17,362 bases of DNA from JALORV01 sp044225415 (lineage in GTDB: Bacteria; Pseudomonadota; Gammaproteobacteria; Burkholderiales; Burkholderiaceae_F). The stretch covers positions 1 through 17,362 of the forward strand of contig JBGAIO010000058.1 of the NCBI GenBank assembly GCA_044225415.1. The letters run 5' to 3'. The position numbers were made by a program, and so were the translations under genes. Shown piece after piece: positions 1-8,273 of this stretch. Under the pieces are notes generated by a model, which was given only the letters and a program-made list of their open reading frames with translations, had not been told where the DNA came from and did no database searches. How positions within the stretch are numbered: the stretch's first letter is position 1; every line of letters begins with the position of its first letter.

Positions 1-738
1 TCGACCCAGGAGTTCACGTCGCGCTTTCCCGCCGGCAGCATCACCACGCGGGCGCAGGCCGACGCCGCGCTGGCCGCGGTGCGTACGGAGAATGCACGCA
101 TCGACAAGGCCTACGCGGCGCGCGACAAGGAGTGCTACCAGCAGTTCCTCGTCAACCAGTGCCGCGACACGGTGCGCCGCGAACACGAACTGGCGCGCCG
201 CGACGTCAAGCGCGTCGAACTGGAAGCGGGCGACACGCGCCGGCGCCTCGAGCAGCAGGACGCGGAGCAGCGGCGCGCGGCGCAGCGTGAGAAGGGTGAA
301 GCCGAGGATCGGCAGCGTGCGGCGAAGCCACCGAAAGCCGAGAAGTCCGCGGCGGGTGGCGCGGAGGCGACCGCGAAGCCGCCCGCGTCGACGCCGCGAT
401 CGGCCACCGGCGGCGCTGCATCACAGCCGCTGTCCGCCGACGAGGTCGCGCGCAACCGCGCCGAGTACGACGCGAAGCAGAAGGCGCATGCCGATCGCCT
501 CGCCCGCGAGCAGGCCGAGGCGGGCACGCGGGCGCAGAACGCCGAGGCATACCGCCAGAAGCAGGCCGATGCGGCCAAGCGCGCGAGCGACAACGAGGTG
601 GAGCGCAAACAGCACGAAGAGCGCCGTGCGCGCCGCGCCGAGGAAATGAAGCAGAAGGAAGCCGAGCGCGAGAAGATCCGCCAGCGCGCGGCCGCTGCCG
701 CAGCGGAAGCCGCCGCAGCCGGGGCGGCGTCGCGCTGA
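1..738 (+). CDS. uncharacterised Ala/Arg/Glu-rich coiled-coil protein, 3' part
   Basis: The frame is open from the first base to a TGA at 736-738 and gives 245 residues; the true start, and any signal peptide, lies outside the window. The first part (about residues 1-60) looks like a folded conserved segment with FPAGSITTRAQAD near residue 9 and two cysteines at about 45 and 54 (ECYQQF and NQC). From about residue 60 to the end it is almost wholly charged and alanine-rich (runs of A, R, E, K, Q), interrupted by a Pro/Ala/Ser/Thr-rich stretch at about residues 100-140, as expected of a long helix or coiled coil with a flexible break. No catalytic motif is visible. I do not recognise a named family; conserved proteins of unknown function with a similar N-terminal segment may exist in betaproteobacteria, but this is from memory and unsure. 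A GTG at 79 is only an internal codon. It converges on the pump operon with 23 bases between the stops. Confidence 0.75.
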   Translation, partial: STQEFTSRFPAGSITTRAQADAALAAVRTENARIDKAYAARDKECYQQFLVNQCRDTVRREHELARRDVKRVELEAGDTRRRLEQQDAEQRRAAQREKGEAEDRQRAAKPPKAEKSAAGGAEATAKPPASTPRSATGGAASQPLSADEVARNRAEYDAKQKAHADRLAREQAEAGTRAQNAEAYRQKQADAAKRASDNEVERKQHEERRARRAEEMKQKEAEREKIRQRAAAAAAEAAAAGAASR

Positions 739-752
739 GCCGCAGATCCGTG

Positions 753-771
753 CGCGGGCGCTCAGCCCGCG
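753..771. terminator. candidate hairpin between convergent genes
   Basis: CGCGGGC (753-759) and GCCCGCG (765-771) form a perfect 7-bp GC stem with a 5-base loop. It sits exactly where the plus-strand gene ending at 738 and the minus-strand tetR-type gene ending at 762 meet, and the TGA of the regulator gene (762-764) lies in the loop. Neither side has a T-tract, so a Rho-independent role is unproven; it could be a transcription barrier, an RNA-stabilising 3' hairpin or chance in GC-rich DNA. Confidence 0.35.
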
Positions 772-1379
772 GAATCCTTCGACAGGATCCCCGGCAGGAA
801 CTGCCGCACCGCGGACGCCAGCAGGTTGCGGTCGAGATCGGGCTCGCGCGTTTCACGGACGCGCAGCCCCTCGAAGATGATCTGCAGCATCAGTGCCCGG
901 GCCTGCACGTCGTGCGGCACGGCGCCGCTGGACGCATCGCGGCCGAGTATGCCGACCAGCAGCGCCCGGATCTCGCGATCGAAGGACTTCACCGCCTCGG
1001 CGATCTGCGGGTCGCGCGTCGCTTCGGCCGACAGTTCCAGCAGCAGCGCGGGGTTCAGGTGGTCGTTGTCGCCCGCGGGCGCACGGCCGAAGTCCGCGAT
1101 CATCTTCTGCGTGATGTCCACGTTGCAGCTCGCGCAGACGCGCTCGCGCGCCAGTTCGAGCTGCTGCTGGACGATGGCCTGGATGATCGAGCTCTTGTTC
1201 TCGAAGTACCGGTAGATGAGCCCGGGGCTCATGCCGGCACGCACGGAGATGTCGGCCATGCTTGCCGCATGGAAGCCGCTCTCGGCGAAGCATTGATGGG
1301 CCGCCTTGAGGATGCGGGCCTGCTGCACGCGGGTGCGCTCGTCGTGGCCCTGGGCCACGGGTCGGGTGGTCGCCATCAT
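762..1379 (-). CDS. TetR/AcrR-family transcriptional regulator of the RND pump
   Basis: This 205-aa protein has the usual TetR length. Residues about 18-65 hold the family helix-turn-helix (ILKAAHQCFAESGFHAASM, then ISVRAGMSPGLIYRYFENKS); the rest is the variable helical ligand and dimerisation domain. The start is ATG 1379, whose bases overlap the TGA (1378-1376) of the outer-membrane-factor gene; a second ATG at 1376 shares the last base of that stop. The open frame runs further upstream but only inside the preceding gene. Being the last gene of the pump operon, it should be made together with the pump and, by family analogy, repress the whole operon through the palindrome at 7345-7362 until a ligand is bound. 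That link is inferred, not shown. Two cysteines close together (CASCNV, about residue 86) are notable but not diagnostic. Confidence 0.9.
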   Translation of the reverse strand: MMATTRPVAQGHDERTRVQQARILKAAHQCFAESGFHAASMADISVRAGMSPGLIYRYFENKSSIIQAIVQQQLELARERVCASCNVDITQKMIADFGRAPAGDNDHLNPALLLELSAEATRDPQIAEAVKSFDREIRALLVGILGRDASSGAVPHDVQARALMLQIIFEGLRVRETREPDLDRNLLASAVRQFLPGILSKDSAG

Positions 1380-2842
1380 GGGTTCCAGCCGCCGCCCAGC
1401 GATCGATACAGCGCGACGCGATTCGTCAGTTCGGCGAGCTGCACCGCGACCAGCGTCTGCTGCGCCTGGTAGAAGGTGCGGTGCGCGACCAGCCGCGTGA
1501 CGTAGCTGTCGAAGCCGGACTTGTAGCGGGCCAGCGCCAGCTCGTCGGCCCGCGAAGCGGCGGTGACCAGCGACTGGCGCGCGGCGCGCTGCTGCGCCAG
1601 CCACGCGTTGCGCGACAGCGCGTCGGCCACTTCCTTGAAGCCGCTCTGGATCGACTGCTCGTACTGCGCCAGCGCGATGTCGCGGTCGGCCTTCGCCACG
1701 TCGAGCTGCGAGCGCAGCCGGCCGCCTTCGAAGATCGGGATGCTGATCTGCGGGACGAAGGTCCAGTACTGCGCGCCGCCGCTGAACAGGCCCGACAACT
1801 CGGTGCTGGCGGTGCCGGCGCTGCCCGTGAGGGTGATGCGCGGGAAGAAGGCCGCGCGCGCCGCGCCGATGTTGGCGTTTGCCGATTTCAGCTTGAACTC
1901 GGCGGCGCGCACGTCGGGCCGGCGCAGCAGTACCTCGGAGGGCATGCCGACCGGCAGCGGCGTGGTGGTCGTGACGCGCTCGAGCAGGCCCTGCGGCAGC
2001 AGTGCCGGATCGACCGGCTGGCCGACGAGCAGCGTCAGCGCGTTGATGTCGCGCTCCACCGCGGACGAGTACAACGCCACGTCGGCGCGCGCGGCTTCGA
2101 GTTCGGTGCGCGCCTGCTCCAGCGTCAGACCCGATATGTAGCCGGACGCGTGCTGGCGCTCGAACATGGTGAAGGTCTCCTGCTGCGAGGCCAGGGTGTC
2201 ATGCGCGATGCGCAGCAGGTCCTTGTCGGCGGCCACGGCCAGCCACGCATTGGCCACTTCGGCGACCAGCGAGAGCTGCACCGACGCCTGCGTCTCGGCC
2301 TGCGCGAGGTAACTGGCCAGCGCCGCGCCGGTCAGGCTGCGCACGCGGCCGAACAGGTCCAGCTCGAAAGAGGCCACGCCCAGCGTTGCGGTGTACAGCT
2401 CCGAATCGGGAATGGCCACGCTGTTGGTGCCGATGCGCTGGCCCGTGCCATTGGCATTCACTGACGGCAGCAGCTCGGACCGCTGGATGCCGTACAGGCC
2501 GCGCGCGCGCTGCACGTTGAGCACGGCCACGCGCAGGTCGCGGTTGTTGGCCAGCGCCTGTCCGATCAGCTGCTTCAGCGCCGCATCGGTATAGAAGTCC
2601 TGCCAGCGGATATCGCTGCCGACGTCCGCGTCGACGTCGTTGAGCGTGACATCGACCATCGGCGGCCGGGTCTGCGTGTTCGCCGGCGTGGGGAAGGCCG
2701 GCGCGACCTGCGGGTTCGCCTTCGGCAGCTCCGGATCGAGGCTGATGCAGGCGGTCATGGCGGCGACGGCGGCCGCCGCCGCGCTGAGCCGCAGCGCGGG
2801 CGTCATTGCACGGGATAGGGCAGGTTTCAAGGTGAGTCTCAT
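1376..2842 (-). CDS. RND efflux outer-membrane factor lipoprotein (NodT/OprM type)
   Basis: This 488-aa protein is the outer-membrane channel of a tripartite efflux pump. The N-terminus is a lipoprotein signal: a basic and hydrophobic stretch ending in MTAC with the lipidated cysteine at residue 32. Two outer-membrane efflux protein repeats follow, with typical motifs such as SFELDLFGRVRS in the first half, and LLRRPDVRAAEF, NIGAARAAFFPRITLTGSAG and IPIFEGGRLRSQLDVAKA in the second. Length fits the family. Start ATG 2842 has a good ribosome-binding site (AGGAG about 7 bases upstream) and overlaps the stop of the permease gene as ATGA, so translation is probably coupled. The 3' end likewise overlaps the regulator gene. 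A longer open frame back to 3643 is only antisense-phase overlap with the permease gene and is not the start. Confidence 0.95.
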   Translation of the reverse strand: MRLTLKPALSRAMTPALRLSAAAAAVAAMTACISLDPELPKANPQVAPAFPTPANTQTRPPMVDVTLNDVDADVGSDIRWQDFYTDAALKQLIGQALANNRDLRVAVLNVQRARGLYGIQRSELLPSVNANGTGQRIGTNSVAIPDSELYTATLGVASFELDLFGRVRSLTGAALASYLAQAETQASVQLSLVAEVANAWLAVAADKDLLRIAHDTLASQQETFTMFERQHASGYISGLTLEQARTELEAARADVALYSSAVERDINALTLLVGQPVDPALLPQGLLERVTTTTPLPVGMPSEVLLRRPDVRAAEFKLKSANANIGAARAAFFPRITLTGSAGTASTELSGLFSGGAQYWTFVPQISIPIFEGGRLRSQLDVAKADRDIALAQYEQSIQSGFKEVADALSRNAWLAQQRAARQSLVTAASRADELALARYKSGFDSYVTRLVAHRTFYQAQQTLVAVQLAELTNRVALYRSLGGGWNP

Positions 2843-5800
2843 TCGGCGGCTCCTGCTTCCGCGGACGGCGGCAGCGTGTGTTCGGGCACCGGCTTCCTGA
2901 GCAGGCGTCCGAACACGCGTTCGACGACGACGAAGAACAGCGGAATGAAGAACACGCCGATGATCGTGCCGACCAGCATGCCGCCGAGCACGCCGGTCCC
3001 GATGGCGCGCTGCGCACCGGAGCCCGCGCCGGACGCCAGGGCGAGCGGCAGCACGCCGAGGCCGAAGGCCAGCGAGGTCATGACGATGGGTCGGAAGCGA
3101 TCGGCCACCGCCTGCATCGTGGATTCGATCAGCCCCTTGCCCGCATCGAGATACTGCTTGGCGAACTCGACGATCAGGATGGCGTTCTTGCTGGTCAGGC
3201 CGACGGTGGTGAGCATCGCCACCTGGAAGTACACGTCGCGCTCGAGCCCGCGCAGCGTATTGGCCAGCGCGGCACCGAAGATGCCCAGCGGTGCGACCAT
3301 CAGCACCGCGGTCGGGATCGACCAGCTCTCGTACAGCGCCGCCAGGCACAGGAACACGACCAGCAGCGACAGCGTGTAGAGCAGGGTGGTCTGTTCGCCC
3401 GCCTGTCGTTCCTGGAAGGACAGCGCCGTCCATTCGATGGTGAAGCCTTCGGGCAATGTGGCCACGATGCGTTCGATCTCCTGCATGGCCACTCCCGAGG
3501 ACACGCCGCGCGCGGCCTGGCCCTGGATCTCCATCGCAGGGACGCCGTTGTAGCGCTCCAGCCGCTGTGGGCCGTATTCCCACTTGGCGGTGGCGAAGCT
3601 CTTGAACGGCACCATCTTGCCGGCCGGGTTCTTCACCGACCATTTGGCAAAGTCCTCCGGAGTCATGCGGAACGACGAATCACCCTGGATGTAGACGCGC
3701 TTGACCCGGCCCCGGTCGACGAAGTCGTCGATGTACTGGCCGCCCCAGCCCACCGCCAGCGTCGAGTTGATCGCATCCAGCGTCAGGCCGGCCGCCATCG
3801 CGCGGCCCGTGTCCACGTGCACGCGCAGCTGCGGCGCGTCCTCCTGACCGTTGGGCCGCACGGCCGTCAGCAGCTTGCTCTGCGCAGCCGCTCCCAGCAC
3901 CTGGTTGCGCGCGGCGAGCAGCGCCTCGTGGCCGCGGCCGGCCGTGTCCTTCAGGAAGAAGTCGAAGCCGGTGGCGACGCCGAGTTCCGGCATGGCCGGC
4001 AGCTCGAACACGAAGATCATCGCGTCCTTGATCTGCTGCAGCGCGCCCATCGCGCGGTGGGCGACCGTATCGCTGCGCTGCTCGACGCCCGGGCGCTCGT
4101 CCCAGTGCTTGAGGCGCACGAAGGCCATCGCGTTGTTCTGGCCCAGGCCTGCGAAGCTGAAACCCTGCACGGTGAAGATCGACTGGACGGCTTCCTTTTC
4201 CTGCTGCAGGAAATGATCCTCGACGCGGTAGACGGTCTGCATCGTGCGCTCCTGCGTGGAGCCGATGGGCGTCTGGATCTGCGTGAGCATCATGCCCTGG
4301 TCTTCGGCGGGCACGAAGGCGCCGGGCAGGCGCAGGTACAGCAGCACCATCACGGCCGCCAGCACAGCGTAGATCAGCATGAAGCGGCCGGTGCGCTTCA
4401 GCACGCCGCGCACGCCGCCCTGGTAGCCGCTGCTGGTGCGGCCGAAGGCGCGGTTGAACCAGGCGAAGAAGCCCTTGTGCTCGTGGTGCTCGCCTTTCTT
4501 CAGCGGCTTGAGCATGGTCGCACACAGCGCCGGCGTCAGCACCAGCGCGACGACCACCGACAGCGCCATGGCCGACACGATCGTCGCCGAGAACTGGCGG
4601 TAGATGACGCCGGTCGAGCCGCTCATGAAGGCCATGGGGACGAACACCGCCGACAGCACCAGGCCGATGGCGACCAGCGCACCGGTGATCTGGTCCATCG
4701 ACTGGCGCGCCGCTTCCCTGGGACTGAGCCCGTGCTCGCTCATCAGGCGCTCGACGTTCTCCACCACCACGATGGCGTCGTCCACCAGCAGCCCGATGGC
4801 CAGCACCAGCGCGAACATCGTCAGCATGTTGATGGAGAAGCCGAACGTGGCCAGCGTGCCGAAGGTGCCCAGCAGCACCACCGGCACGGCGATCGTCGGG
4901 ATCAGCGTCGCGCGCAGGTTCTGCAGGAACAGGTACATCACCAGGAACACCAGGATCACGGCCTCGATCAGCGTCTCGACGACGTTGCCGATGGCCACGC
5001 GCACGAACGGCGTGGTGTCGAACGCGATCACCGTCTTCAGGCTGGGCGGGAACGACGCCTGCAGCGAATCCAGCGACTTCTGGATGTTGGCGGCTGTCTG
5101 CAGCGCGTTGGCGCCGCTGGCCAGCGACACGGCCACGCCGGAGGCGGGGCGCCCATTGAAGCGCGTGATGAAGTCGTAGGACTCCGAGCCCATCTCGACG
5201 CTGGCGATGTCGCCCAGGCGCAGCACCGAGCCGTCGGCGTTCGAGCGCACGGCGATCGCGCGGAAGTCGTCCGGCGTGGTCAACCGGTCCTGCGCGTTGA
5301 CGGTGGCGTTGATCTGCTGGCCCTGCAGCGCCGGCGTGCCGCCGAGCTGGCCCAGCGCCACCTGTGCGTTCTGCGCCTGGATGGCCGCGACCACCTCGCT
5401 GGTCGACAGCGCATAGGTCTGCAGCTTGTTCGGGTCCAGCCAGATGCGCATCGCGTACTTGCCGCCGAACACCTGCAGCTGCCCGACGCCGGCCACGCGG
5501 CTCAGCGGATCCTGCAGCGTACTGCCGACGAAGTCCGCGATGTCCTGTCGTGTCAGGCTGCCGTCCTCGGAGTAGAAGGCCAGCACCTGCAGGAAGCTCG
5601 AAGACGCCTTGTTGACGGTGACGCCCTGGCGCTGCACGTCCTGCGGCAGCAGCGGCATCGCCATCTGCAGCTTGTTCTGCACCTGCACCTGCGCGACGTC
5701 CGGGTTGGTGCCGGTCTGGAAGGTCAGCGAGATGGTGGCGCGGCCGGTCGAGTCACTGGACGACGAGAAGTACAGCAGGTTGTCCAGGCCCGTCATGTTC

Positions 5801-6000
5801 TGCTCGATGATCTGCGTCACCGAGTCGGTGACCACCTGGGCGGAGGCGCCCGGGTAGGTCGCGCGGATCTCGATCTTCGGCGGCGCGATCGTCGGATACA
5901 TCGCGATCGGCAGCGTGACCATCGCCAGCAGGCCGCCGAGCATGATCACGAGCGCGATCACCCACGCGAACACCGGGCGGTCGATGAAGAAACGTGACAT
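2839..6000 (-). CDS. RND multidrug efflux permease (HAE1 family, AcrB/MexB-like)
   Basis: This 1053-aa inner-membrane proton/drug antiporter has the full length of the family. It starts MSRFFIDRPVFAWVIAL, the classic first transmembrane helix of hydrophobe/amphiphile exporters. The proton-relay aspartates are D407 and D408 in GLLVDDAIVVVENVERLM, the same numbers as in E. coli AcrB, and the matching lysine is K938 in GLTSKNAILIVEFAK. Two large periplasmic loops follow TM1 and TM7, and a central cytoplasmic linker (KKGEHHEHKGFFAWFNRAF) resembles that of AcrB. It works with the adaptor encoded 9 bases upstream and the channel encoded by the overlapping downstream gene. Start ATG 6000 has a weak AGGT-type ribosome-binding site overlapping the end of the adaptor gene. 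The substrate cannot be told from sequence; multidrug, solvent or antibiotic export is the family norm. The frame is intact throughout. Confidence 0.97.
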   Translation of the reverse strand: MSRFFIDRPVFAWVIALVIMLGGLLAMVTLPIAMYPTIAPPKIEIRATYPGASAQVVTDSVTQIIEQNMTGLDNLLYFSSSSDSTGRATISLTFQTGTNPDVAQVQVQNKLQMAMPLLPQDVQRQGVTVNKASSSFLQVLAFYSEDGSLTRQDIADFVGSTLQDPLSRVAGVGQLQVFGGKYAMRIWLDPNKLQTYALSTSEVVAAIQAQNAQVALGQLGGTPALQGQQINATVNAQDRLTTPDDFRAIAVRSNADGSVLRLGDIASVEMGSESYDFITRFNGRPASGVAVSLASGANALQTAANIQKSLDSLQASFPPSLKTVIAFDTTPFVRVAIGNVVETLIEAVILVFLVMYLFLQNLRATLIPTIAVPVVLLGTFGTLATFGFSINMLTMFALVLAIGLLVDDAIVVVENVERLMSEHGLSPREAARQSMDQITGALVAIGLVLSAVFVPMAFMSGSTGVIYRQFSATIVSAMALSVVVALVLTPALCATMLKPLKKGEHHEHKGFFAWFNRAFGRTSSGYQGGVRGVLKRTGRFMLIYAVLAAVMVLLYLRLPGAFVPAEDQGMMLTQIQTPIGSTQERTMQTVYRVEDHFLQQEKEAVQSIFTVQGFSFAGLGQNNAMAFVRLKHWDERPGVEQRSDTVAHRAMGALQQIKDAMIFVFELPAMPELGVATGFDFFLKDTAGRGHEALLAARNQVLGAAAQSKLLTAVRPNGQEDAPQLRVHVDTGRAMAAGLTLDAINSTLAVGWGGQYIDDFVDRGRVKRVYIQGDSSFRMTPEDFAKWSVKNPAGKMVPFKSFATAKWEYGPQRLERYNGVPAMEIQGQAARGVSSGVAMQEIERIVATLPEGFTIEWTALSFQERQAGEQTTLLYTLSLLVVFLCLAALYESWSIPTAVLMVAPLGIFGAALANTLRGLERDVYFQVAMLTTVGLTSKNAILIVEFAKQYLDAGKGLIESTMQAVADRFRPIVMTSLAFGLGVLPLALASGAGSGAQRAIGTGVLGGMLVGTIIGVFFIPLFFVVVERVFGRLLRKPVPEHTLPPSAEAGAAE

Positions 6001-6009
6001 GGCGGCGAC

Positions 6010-7302
6010 CTACTTTCCGGCGGACTGCGGCGCCGTGGCCGGCGCCTGCTTGCCCGGGTTGGCGCTCGCGGCGGCCTTGAGCTTCTCGGCCTCGGACGAA
6101 TAGCGCTCGCGCGGCGCCGACGGATCGGTGGGCACCGTGGTGGGCGCCGCCTCCGTGACCTGCACCGCTGCGCCGGCCCGCACCTTCTGCAGGCCTTCGA
6201 CGATGACGCGGTCACCCGCCTTCAGTCCGCCCTCGACCAGCCACTGATCGCCGATGCTCGAGCCGACCTGCACCGTGCGCGACTCGACCTTGTTCGACGC
6301 GTCGACCACCATGGCCGCCGCGTTGCCCTTGGGATCGCGCGTGATGCCCCGCTGCGGCACCAGCAGGCCGTCCTTGCGCACGGCGCTGGAGATGACGGCC
6401 CGCACGTACATGCCGGGCAGCAGCAGCGACTCGGGGTTGGGCACCACCACGCGCAGCAGGTAGCTGCCCGTGGAGGGGTCGACGGTCACTTCGGTGAATG
6501 CGAGCCGTCCGGCGTGCGGAAAGCGCGAGCCGTCTTCGAGGATGATCGACACCGGCACGTTGTCCAGACGACCGACCTTGCCGTCTGCGACGGCCCTGCG
6601 CAGCGCCAGCAGTTCCGCGCTCGACTGCGTGACGTCGACATAGATCGGATCGAGCTTCTGCACCGTAGCCAGCGCCGTCTGCTGGTCCGCGGTGACCAGC
6701 GCACCCTGGGTCACTGCCGATTTTCCGATGCGTCCGCTGGCCGGTGCCAGCACCTGCGCATAGCGCAGCGTGATGTTCGAGCGCTCGACCGCGGCCTGCG
6801 CGGATGCGACTTCGGCTTCCGCCTGGAGCAGCGCGGCCTGCGCGTTGTCGTTCTCCTGCTTCGAGACGGCGTCGATCTTGACGAGGTCGGCCGTGCGCTG
6901 CGCCGTGAGCTTCGCCGATGACACCGCCGCCTGCGCCTTGGCGAGCGTCGCCCGCGCGGTGACGTTGTCGGCGCGGAAGGTCGTGTCCTCGATCTGGTAC
7001 AGCGGCTGTCCGGCCTTGACCATGCCACCCTCGGAGAACAGCACCTTCTGCACGATTCCGCTCACCTGCGGGCGCACTTCGGCCACCACCGACGGCGTCA
7101 CGCGGCCCGACAGTTCGCGGCTGAGCGTGACGTCCTGCGACTTGAGCGTGACCACCGTCACCGGCACGGCGGACGGCGCCGCCGGCGCAGGCGCGGGCGG
7201 GTTGCAGGCCGCCAGCGCCAGCGTCAGCGGAACCGCCAGCGCGACGGGGATCCTGAAGCGGGGCTGGGCCGATGGGGCCGCGGATGGCTGGAATCTGGGC
7301 AT
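6010..7302 (-). CDS. RND efflux periplasmic adaptor lipoprotein (AcrA/MexA-like)
   Basis: This 430-aa membrane-fusion protein bridges the permease and the outer-membrane channel. It begins with a lipoprotein signal ending LALAAC, with the lipid-bearing cysteine at residue 33, followed by a proline/alanine linker. Then come the first lipoyl half-motif (EVRPQVSGIVQKVLFSEGG), a helical hairpin rich in Ala, Gln and Glu (about residues 105-175), the second lipoyl half (VLAPASGRIGKSAVTQG), the beta-barrel domain, and a membrane-proximal domain ending VIVEGLQKVRAGAAVQV. The Ala/Pro/Thr-rich tail is typical of the family. I chose ATG 7302 because it gives a clean signal peptide and lies about 30 bases downstream of the predicted transcription start; upstream in-frame ATGs would lie inside the promoter. 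It is the first gene of the four-gene operon. Confidence 0.95.
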   Translation of the reverse strand: MPRFQPSAAPSAQPRFRIPVALAVPLTLALAACNPPAPAPAAPSAVPVTVVTLKSQDVTLSRELSGRVTPSVVAEVRPQVSGIVQKVLFSEGGMVKAGQPLYQIEDTTFRADNVTARATLAKAQAAVSSAKLTAQRTADLVKIDAVSKQENDNAQAALLQAEAEVASAQAAVERSNITLRYAQVLAPASGRIGKSAVTQGALVTADQQTALATVQKLDPIYVDVTQSSAELLALRRAVADGKVGRLDNVPVSIILEDGSRFPHAGRLAFTEVTVDPSTGSYLLRVVVPNPESLLLPGMYVRAVISSAVRKDGLLVPQRGITRDPKGNAAAMVVDASNKVESRTVQVGSSIGDQWLVEGGLKAGDRVIVEGLQKVRAGAAVQVTEAAPTTVPTDPSAPRERYSSEAEKLKAAASANPGKQAPATAPQSAGK

Positions 7303-7339
7303 GGAGGGTCCGCAGAGAGAGGGAATGGTGCGATACAGC

Positions 7340-7373
7340 ATCATAGAATGAATGCTCATTCTCTTTTTGTCAA
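7340..7373 (-). promoter_or_regulatory. candidate promoter of the efflux operon
   Basis: Read on the minus strand, a perfect -35 hexamer TTGACA (7368-7373) and a strong -10-like TATGAT (7340-7345) precede the adaptor gene by about 35-70 bases. They are 22 bases apart, longer than the usual 16-18. Either the promoter is poor or specially regulated, or the -35 works with a weaker -10 closer by (CATTCT at 17-base spacing). The local AT-richness stands out in this GC-rich DNA. The palindrome at 7345-7362 fills the spacer. Confidence 0.5.
7345..7362. promoter_or_regulatory. 18-bp palindromic operator, probable TetR-family binding site
   Basis: AGAATGA and TCATTCT form a perfect 7-bp inverted repeat around the self-complementary centre ATGC, so the whole 18-mer is palindromic. 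Size, symmetry and the GAATGA/TCATTC half-sites are like operators of TetR-family pump repressors. It lies between the promoter hexamers, where a bound dimer would block RNA polymerase. Assigning it to the regulator encoded at 762-1379 is inference from operon membership. Confidence 0.65.
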
Positions 7374-7388
7374 ATGCGGAAACTCCCG

Positions 7389-7441
7389 GCTGGCCGCAGG
7401 CCGGCCAGCATGCCTGGGCGACGCGGCATTCGCCGTGCCGC
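7389..7441 (-). terminator. two hairpins downstream of the phosphatase gene
   Basis: On the minus strand, downstream of the phosphatase stop, there are two perfect inverted repeats. TGCCGC (7436-7441) pairs with GCGGCA (7423-7428) around a 7-base loop, and GGCCAGC (7403-7409) pairs with GCTGGCC (7389-7395) around a 7-base loop. Only a short TTT follows the second. They could end phosphatase transcription before it runs into the pump promoter, but without a good U-tract this is tentative. Confidence 0.35.
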
Positions 7442-7475
7442 CCGGGGAAGACCGGGTTGGTGCTCGGGTGGCGAG

Positions 7476-8246
7476 CTAGACGGGCAGCCGGCCCGCGGCT
7501 GGCTGGGGTTCCAGCCGGATGATGGCGACCGACAGGTTGTCGCCTCGGCCTTCGGCGCGTTCGCGCGCGAGTGAAACCATGCGCTCGGACGCCTCGCGCG
7601 GCGTCAGCTGGTGCAGCAGTTCGGTGAGTTCGTCGTCTTCGAAGTAGGCCCACATGCCGTCGCTGGCCAGCAGGAAGATGTCGCCCGCGCGCAGCGTTGC
7701 GTCCTCGCCGATGACGACCTTGGGCTTCTTGTTGATGCCGAGTGCGCTCACCAGGATGTTCTTGTAGCGGCCGGCCATCAGCTCCGCGTCTTCACGGCCC
7801 TCCTGCCTGAGTTGCTCCGCGTAGGTATGGTCCTCCGTCCGATGGACGAGCTTGCCGCCACGGAAGAAGTACAGGCGGCTGTCGCCGGCATGCGCCCAGA
7901 TCGCGTAGTTCTTCTTGATGATCAGCGCGCACAGCGTGGCGTGCGGCTCTTTCTCGGCGGCGATGGCGGTGAGGCGGATGACGGTGTGCGCTTCGGCGGC
8001 CAGGTGCAGCAGCAGGTCGCGATACGTGGAATCGCGCTCCGTCATGTCCTTGAAGAGGTTTTCGGCGGTGGACACGACCTGGTCGGCCGCCAGCCGACCG
8101 CCGGTCCGCCCGCCCATGCCGTCTGCGACGATCGCGAGCATGGCGCCGGGATTGCGCGGGCTGGTGATGATCGCCACGCGGTCCTGCTGTTCCTGCCGGT
8201 CCCCGATATGCTGGGCCACGCAGACGTTGACTTTGAAGCTCGACAC
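7476..8246 (-). CDS. PP2C-family serine/threonine protein phosphatase
   Basis: This protein of about 256 aa should be a soluble, metal-dependent (Mn/Mg) phosphatase removing phosphate from Ser/Thr. The PP2C motifs appear in order: an early acidic EQQDRV, the hallmark VADGMGG, HAGDSRLYFF, LLASDGMW, and near the end GRGDNLSVAII. The metal-binding aspartates of these motifs are present. There are no membrane segments or extra domains. I chose the GTG at 8246 (VSSFKVNVCV), which has AAAGG about 11 bases upstream and gives the usual family length. The frame stays open to an ATG at 8402, but the extra 52 residues look unlike the family and a -10-like GATAAT lies inside that stretch. No partner kinase is in the window, so the target is unknown. 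Confidence 0.88.
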   Translation of the reverse strand: MSSFKVNVCVAQHIGDRQEQQDRVAIITSPRNPGAMLAIVADGMGGRTGGRLAADQVVSTAENLFKDMTERDSTYRDLLLHLAAEAHTVIRLTAIAAEKEPHATLCALIIKKNYAIWAHAGDSRLYFFRGGKLVHRTEDHTYAEQLRQEGREDAELMAGRYKNILVSALGINKKPKVVIGEDATLRAGDIFLLASDGMWAYFEDDELTELLHQLTPREASERMVSLARERAEGRGDNLSVAIIRLEPQPAAGRLPV

Positions 8247-8273
8247 GCGAATGAGAACCTTTGGGGAGCGACT

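Noticed and set aside
2878..5997. 1039-residue open frame on the plus strand, opposite the whole RND permease gene
   Set aside because: It is an antisense shadow of a GC-rich gene: very rich in His, Arg, Gln and Asp, with no domain motif, while the minus-strand frame is an unmistakable RND permease.
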